From positions 62,001-126,000 of the forward strand of contig LNDB01000007.1 of assembly GCA_001515265.1 (NCBI GenBank): DNA of 64,000 bases. Reading direction: 5' to 3'. This document shows, piece after piece, positions 60,334 to 64,000 of this stretch. Under the pieces are notes generated by a model. That model saw only the letters and a program-made list of their open reading frames with translations, was not told the DNA's origin and ran no database searches. Position 1 is the stretch's first letter. Each line of letters opens with the position of its first letter. The stretch is from Candidatus Dichloromethanomonas elyunquensis. Lineage in GTDB: Bacteria > Bacillota > Desulfitobacteriia > Desulfitobacteriales > Syntrophobotulaceae. Position numbers and translations under genes: made by a program.

Positions 60334-60576
60334 GCTTAGTATTTTAAAAAAGTCACCTGCCCTGTGGATATTTTTTAACCATTTCCACAGGATATCAATA
60401 CTTTCATCCAGACTATCAAGCTCCTGTTCCGCCACATTTTTTAGAGATATCCACAGTTTTGAAGGATATACTACTACGGTTACTACTAACTTATTATCAT
60501 ATTAATAATGGATTACAATTATGACAAAAAGTAAAATTAATATATCCGGCATATAGTAAATGCTTTGGAGGGTATA
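60334..60576. other. oriC, incC-like unwinding part between dnaA and dnaN
   Basis: The gap holds DnaA-box-like sites TGTGGATAT (60363-60371) and ATATCCACA (60447-60455). A run of CTA/TTA-type trinucleotides (CTACTACGGTTACTACTAAC and TTATTATCAT, 60471-60500) follows, then very AT-rich sequence. On the complementary strand this reads as repeated 3'-GAT-5' triplets, the DnaA-trio element of the basal unwinding system. Confidence 0.8.
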
Positions 60577-61674
60577 ATGAAAATATTATGTAAAAAAGAA
60601 AATTTACTTGCAGGGGTTAACACAGTTCAAAGAGCAGTGTCTCCCAAAAACACGTTGCCCATCCTGCAAGGAATAAAACTAAAAACTGACGGAGAAAATC
60701 TCTGGTTCGAAGCTACTGATTTAGAAATTGGTATTCGTTGTAAAGTACCGGTAAATATTCAAGAAGGAGGACAATTAGTATTACCGGCCAGATTATTTTC
60801 GGAAATAACCAGAAAATTACCGGATAGCGATCTTCAAATAGAAAGCATAGATCATAATGTAAAGCTCATCTATGAAAATTCTAATTTTGCGATAAACGGA
60901 TTCGACCCTGAAGAGTTTCCGGAAATTACCGAGATTTCTTCAACGGATATTATTGAGATACCGGCAGCGGTCTTTAAAAATATGATCAGGCAAACTATTT
61001 TTGCCTGCGCAGTTGAAGAAACCCGACCGGTCTTCACAGGAATTCTCCTTCAAATTGAGAAGGAAGATATATATCTTGTGAGCACGGATACGCACAGGCT
61101 GGCCTATAGCAAAGCCGTTATTAGGGGAAATGATAAAGAATTTAAAGGAATTATTCCTTCAAAAACGATGCAGGAAATTTATCGGCTTTTGGACGATAAC
61201 GAAATATTGACTATCAAATTCAGTCCATCAAAAGTAATATTCCATTTTGGAACAGTCCAAATCTTAACCCGTTTGATCGAAGGCCAATTCCCAAGCTACA
61301 AACAGGTTATTCCTCAATCTTGTACTACCAAACTTTTTATTCATACCAGAAGGTTTATGGATACCGTAGAAAGAGCTTCTCTGTTATCAAAGGACAATTA
61401 TCTAAAAACCAATACCGTACGTTTTCAAATTGAAGATGCTTTGATCCAGATAAATCAGTTTTCTGAGATGGGAAAGATATCGGAACAGATTGAAATCGAA
61501 CAGGATGGGGAAGATGTGGCTATCTCATTTAATGCCAAATATATTCTTGATCTGTTAAAAGTGATAGATACGGAACACATTATTATGGAAACATCCGGTT
61601 CGTTTAGTCCGTGCATATTCCGCCCGGAAAATGATCAAAACTATCTTTGTCTTGTTTTACCATTAAGAAATTAA
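60577..61674 (+). CDS. dnaN: DNA polymerase III beta sliding clamp
   Basis: The 365-residue protein begins MKILCKKENLLAGVNTVQRA and shows the three-domain clamp pattern (GIRCKVPVNIQEGGQLVLPA, EETRPVFTGILLQIEKEDI). The C-terminal end PCIFRPENDQNYLCLVLPL is also typical. The ATG at 60577 has GGAGGGT just before it; an upstream TTG would include that site and is rejected. Confidence 0.97.
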   Translation: MKILCKKENLLAGVNTVQRAVSPKNTLPILQGIKLKTDGENLWFEATDLEIGIRCKVPVNIQEGGQLVLPARLFSEITRKLPDSDLQIESIDHNVKLIYENSNFAINGFDPEEFPEITEISSTDIIEIPAAVFKNMIRQTIFACAVEETRPVFTGILLQIEKEDIYLVSTDTHRLAYSKAVIRGNDKEFKGIIPSKTMQEIYRLLDDNEILTIKFSPSKVIFHFGTVQILTRLIEGQFPSYKQVIPQSCTTKLFIHTRRFMDTVERASLLSKDNYLKTNTVRFQIEDALIQINQFSEMGKISEQIEIEQDGEDVAISFNAKYILDLLKVIDTEHIIMETSGSFSPCIFRPENDQNYLCLVLPLRN

Positions 61675-61686
61675 TCGTTGATAAAC

Positions 61687-62784
61687 ATGTATATTCGAGA
61701 TTTTTACTTGAGACATTTCAGGAATTATAAAGAACAAAAAATTGAATTTCAACCCGGAATTAACTTATTGGTAGGTGCAAACGGACAAGGGAAAACGAAT
61801 GTACTGGAAGGGGTTTATTATTTAATCACAGGTAAATCCTATCGGGTAAAACTTGAAAATGAACTGATTTATTGGGGAGAAAAAAACTTTTACCTTCAAG
61901 CTTCTTTTCATGCTTCAGATCGATTGATAAGGTTGGAAAGTTATTATGAAACTGGCAAGAAAGTTATGAAAATAAATCAGCTTGCCAGTAAACGTTTATC
62001 GGACTACGTTGGAACAGTAAACGCAGTTTTTTTTTCACCAGACGATTTGCATATTATTAAGAACAGTCCTCAGGAAAGAAGACGTTTCCTGGACCTTTTA
62101 ATTTCCCAAATTAAACCCGGCCATATATTATTATTAAATTCCTATCTGAAAATCATTAGACAAAAAAATAATTTACTGAAAAAAGAAAAAAACGTAAGCT
62201 TGCTTAGAAGTCTGCTCCAAGCCTGGAATGAGGAATTAGCAGAAACAGGTGCCAAAATTATAGTCAATCGCTGGCATTTTACCCAATCCTTAAATCAATA
62301 CTGCAAATCTATTTTTAAAAGCATATTTTCTCCTAAAGACGATATGGAGTTATTATATTTAGGATTAGGGAAAAAGAGTTTAGAAGAATCCCTGAAGATA
62401 TTTCCGGAACTATTGGAAAATAAAATAGATCAAGAAATTGAAAAAAGAAATGTTTTAATTGGTCCCCATCGCGATGACTTATTAATTGAACTCAACGGAC
62501 GCTCGGCTAAATTATTTGGTTCCCAAGGGCAGCAGCGTTCTTTGGTTCTTTGTTTGAAGCTTGCTGAAATGGAAATAATACGAAGAGAGAAAAATGAGTA
62601 TCCTATTCTTTTATTGGATGATGTTCTTTCAGAACTGGATGAGTTTCGTAGAGAATTTCTTCTGAATTATATTCATACTGCAGGCAAGCAGACCGTTATT
62701 ACAATGACAGGAGCCGATAAAAAAATGATTCACTTCGAAAAAAATGTTTTTCAAGTTTCAAATGGAAAGATATGGAGGGAATGA
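61687..62784 (+). CDS. recF: DNA replication and repair protein RecF
   Basis: The 365-residue SMC-like ATPase has Walker A LLVGANGQGKTNVLEGVY, the signature LFGSQGQQRSLVLCLKLAE and Walker B PILLLDDVLSELD. It loads RecA at single-strand gaps. The ATG at 61687 has no clear ribosome-binding site, so translation is probably coupled to dnaN, which ends 12 bases upstream. The small S4-domain gene rlbA (yaaA), often between dnaN and recF, is absent. Confidence 0.96.
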   Translation: MYIRDFYLRHFRNYKEQKIEFQPGINLLVGANGQGKTNVLEGVYYLITGKSYRVKLENELIYWGEKNFYLQASFHASDRLIRLESYYETGKKVMKINQLASKRLSDYVGTVNAVFFSPDDLHIIKNSPQERRRFLDLLISQIKPGHILLLNSYLKIIRQKNNLLKKEKNVSLLRSLLQAWNEELAETGAKIIVNRWHFTQSLNQYCKSIFKSIFSPKDDMELLYLGLGKKSLEESLKIFPELLENKIDQEIEKRNVLIGPHRDDLLIELNGRSAKLFGSQGQQRSLVLCLKLAEMEIIRREKNEYPILLLDDVLSELDEFRREFLLNYIHTAGKQTVITMTGADKKMIHFEKNVFQVSNGKIWRE

Positions 62785-62786
62785 CC

Positions 62787-63062
62787 GTGGTTTTACATTT
62801 AGGAAGCAATATTATGGTTCATAAAGATAAGATTATTGCTATTCTCGACTTAGAGACGACACGCAACAGCCAAATCTCACGTCATTTTATTAACAATATT
62901 CTCAAAGGCGGTAAAATACAAAATATTGCCGAACAAGGCAAAGAGAAATCATTTGTCATTTGTGATACGGGTTATTATTTATCTCCGATTTCTTCGTCAA
63001 CTTTGCTGAAACGGTCAACGGGCAGCAACGACTTCGATACTTTAGAAAGTTTAAAAAAGTAA
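62787..63062 (+). CDS. remB: RemB/YaaB-like regulator (DUF370)
   Basis: The 91-residue protein has the family start VLHLGSNIMVHKDKIIAILD and matches RemB (extracellular matrix regulator, DUF370) by sequence and position between recF and gyrB. The GTG at 62787 has GGAGGG seven bases upstream. ATGs at 62772 and 62781 overlap that site, so they are rejected. It begins two bases after the recF stop. Confidence 0.88.
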   Translation: MVLHLGSNIMVHKDKIIAILDLETTRNSQISRHFINNILKGGKIQNIAEQGKEKSFVICDTGYYLSPISSSTLLKRSTGSNDFDTLESLKK

Positions 63063-63086
63063 TTAAAAGGTGTAACTATAATAATT

Positions 63087-63199
63087 GGGGCTGTTGCAAA
63101 ACTACTAAAAAGTCCCCGTAATGTATAGCCGCGCTCCGCCTCGTGCTTCACTTGATGCTGTCTATACATTACGGAGACTGGTCGTTTTGCAACAGTTCC
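63087..63199. mobile_element. MITE-like palindromic element between remB and gyrB
   Basis: An imperfect inverted repeat of about 110 bases: CTGTTGCAAAAC (63091-63102) is matched by GTTTTGCAACAG (63184-63195). The inner CCGTAATGTATAG (63116-63128) is matched by CTATACATTACGG (63162-63174). The outer ends resemble the CTGTTGCAAA ends of some insertion sequences. There is no coding capacity and no clear target duplication. It could be a non-autonomous element, or a structure acting as a terminator for the dnaA operon. Confidence 0.55.
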
Positions 63200-63280
63200 T
63201 TTTAGAATCTTTTCAGGCTCTAAAAACGCCATTATACCGATACCGTGATATATGAAAATGATCATCGAAAGGCAGGAAGT

Positions 63281-63309
63281 TTGAAAATACACCTTTTTTA
63301 TAGTATAAT
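63281..63309 (+). promoter_or_regulatory. Promoter of gyrB
   Basis: TTGAAA (63281-63286) and a consensus TATAAT (63304-63309) are exactly 17 bases apart, 36 bases before the gyrB start. Confidence 0.8.
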
Positions 63310-63345
63310 ATTAAGGTTAAAGGATAATTTTGGGAGGGAGCAGTT

Positions 63346-64000
63346 TTGCAAAAATTATCGGATGTAGAGCCGATTAGAGAACCTGTCTCCGAATACAATG
63401 CGGGTCAAATAGAAGTACTGGAAGGATTAGAAGCTGTTCGCAAACGTCCAGGGATGTATATTGGTTCAACGAGCAGCAGGGGATTGCATCATCTGGTCTA
63501 CGAAATTGTAGACAATAGTATTGATGAAGCAATGGCAGGATACTGTGATGATATTCAAGTAACCATTCATCAAGGGAATAGCGTTACTGTAAAGGATAAT
63601 GGAAGGGGTATTCCTGTCGATATTCAACCTAAATTGGGAAGACCAGGAGTAGAAGTAGCATTGACTATTCTTCATGCCGGGGGAAAATTTAGCAATGAAG
63701 CCTATAAAGTATCAGGAGGACTTCATGGTGTAGGGATGAGTGTGGTTAATGCTCTTTCTGTATGGTTAAAAGTGGAAATTAAAAAAGACGGGAGAAAGTA
63801 TTTTCAGGAATACACCCGGGGAAAAGTTGTATGTGATCTTAAAGAAATCGGAACTTACAGGGGAAGGTCGGGAACGACAATAACGTTTCAACCTGATCCG
63901 GAAATCTTTGAAGATTTGGTTTATGACTATGAAATACTTTCACATCGTTTAAAAGAACTTTCTTTTTTGAACAAAAATGTAACGATTACATTAACTGATG
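63346..64000 (+). CDS. gyrB: DNA gyrase subunit B, N-terminal part
   Basis: The reading frame is open to the window end, giving the first 218 residues. The ATPase (GHKL) motifs are present: [46 protein letters not shown] and [20 protein letters not shown]. The tetrapeptide region and variant fit GyrB rather than ParE by location after recF. The start is TTG at 63346 with GGGAGG eight bases upstream; no in-frame ATG is nearby. Confidence 0.96.
   Translation, partial: MQKLSDVEPIREPVSEYNAGQIEVLEGLEAVRKRPGMYIGSTSSRGLHHLVYEIVDNSIDEAMAGYCDDIQVTIHQGNSVTVKDNGRGIPVDIQPKLGRPGVEVALTILHAGGKFSNEAYKVSGGLHGVGMSVVNALSVWLKVEIKKDGRKYFQEYTRGKVVCDLKEIGTYRGRSGTTITFQPDPEIFEDLVYDYEILSHRLKELSFLNKNVTITLTD

Overview
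This window is the replication-origin region of an endospore-forming, low-GC Firmicute. The family-level guess is a Peptococcaceae or Desulfitobacteriaceae-type clostridium near Desulfitobacterium or Dehalobacter; this is inferred from gene content and not tested by alignment. Sporulation and germination genes (spo0F, sleB-ypeB, yyaC, lonC, an alpha/beta-type SASP), a SCIFF peptide system, selB with a selenocysteine tRNA, and a double-headed 2-hydroxyacyl-CoA dehydratase activase point to an anaerobic clostridium.

The origin lies around 58.7-60.6 kb. Right of it, dnaA-dnaN-recF-remB-gyrB run on the + strand (gyrB is cut by the window end). Left of it almost everything is on the minus strand, so most genes are co-oriented with leftward replication. 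The first blocks are rpmH-rnpA-yidD-yidC-jag, mnmE-mnmG-rsmG, and parA-parB with a perfect parS site just past parB. DUF554, DUF4446 and yyaC follow, then selB, an orphan LivK-type lipoprotein, tRNA-Sec, cvpA and DUF951. Next is a ribosomal/replication operon: rpsF-ssb-rpsR-MazG-like-DUF2232-rplI-lonC-dnaB, with purA after it.

From 36.4 to 24.3 kb come a + strand ArsB/NhaD-type transporter, four tRNAs (Lys, Glu, Phe, Gly), and a lipoprotein gene overlapping a 46-codon SCIFF precursor. These are followed by the radical SAM maturase, walJ, htrA, the 1431-aa activase, a SASP gene and rlmH. In B. subtilis the walRKHI genes occupy the position that the SCIFF genes hold here.

From 24.2 kb to the left end the content is more mixed. 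It holds a YgiQ-type radical SAM protein, a DUF2087 protein, larC and a MacB-like ABC exporter (ATPase, permease, adaptor). An orphan receiver protein and an unknown 179-aa protein lie next to the exporter. A THUMP rRNA methyltransferase, DUF2225, asnS, a class V aminotransferase and sleB-ypeB follow. The end is the conserved argS-pyrG-FemX-alr-spo0F-(zinc-ribbon protein)-fba neighbourhood, with fba cut by the window start.

The least routine items are the SCIFF cluster with its coupled lipoprotein, a palindromic element before gyrB, an inverted repeat at the receiver promoter, a structured leader before the transporter, an rpsF leader resembling the S6:S18 motif, and the DnaA-trio element in oriC. 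I saw no CRISPR array, no intact transposase gene and no prophage.
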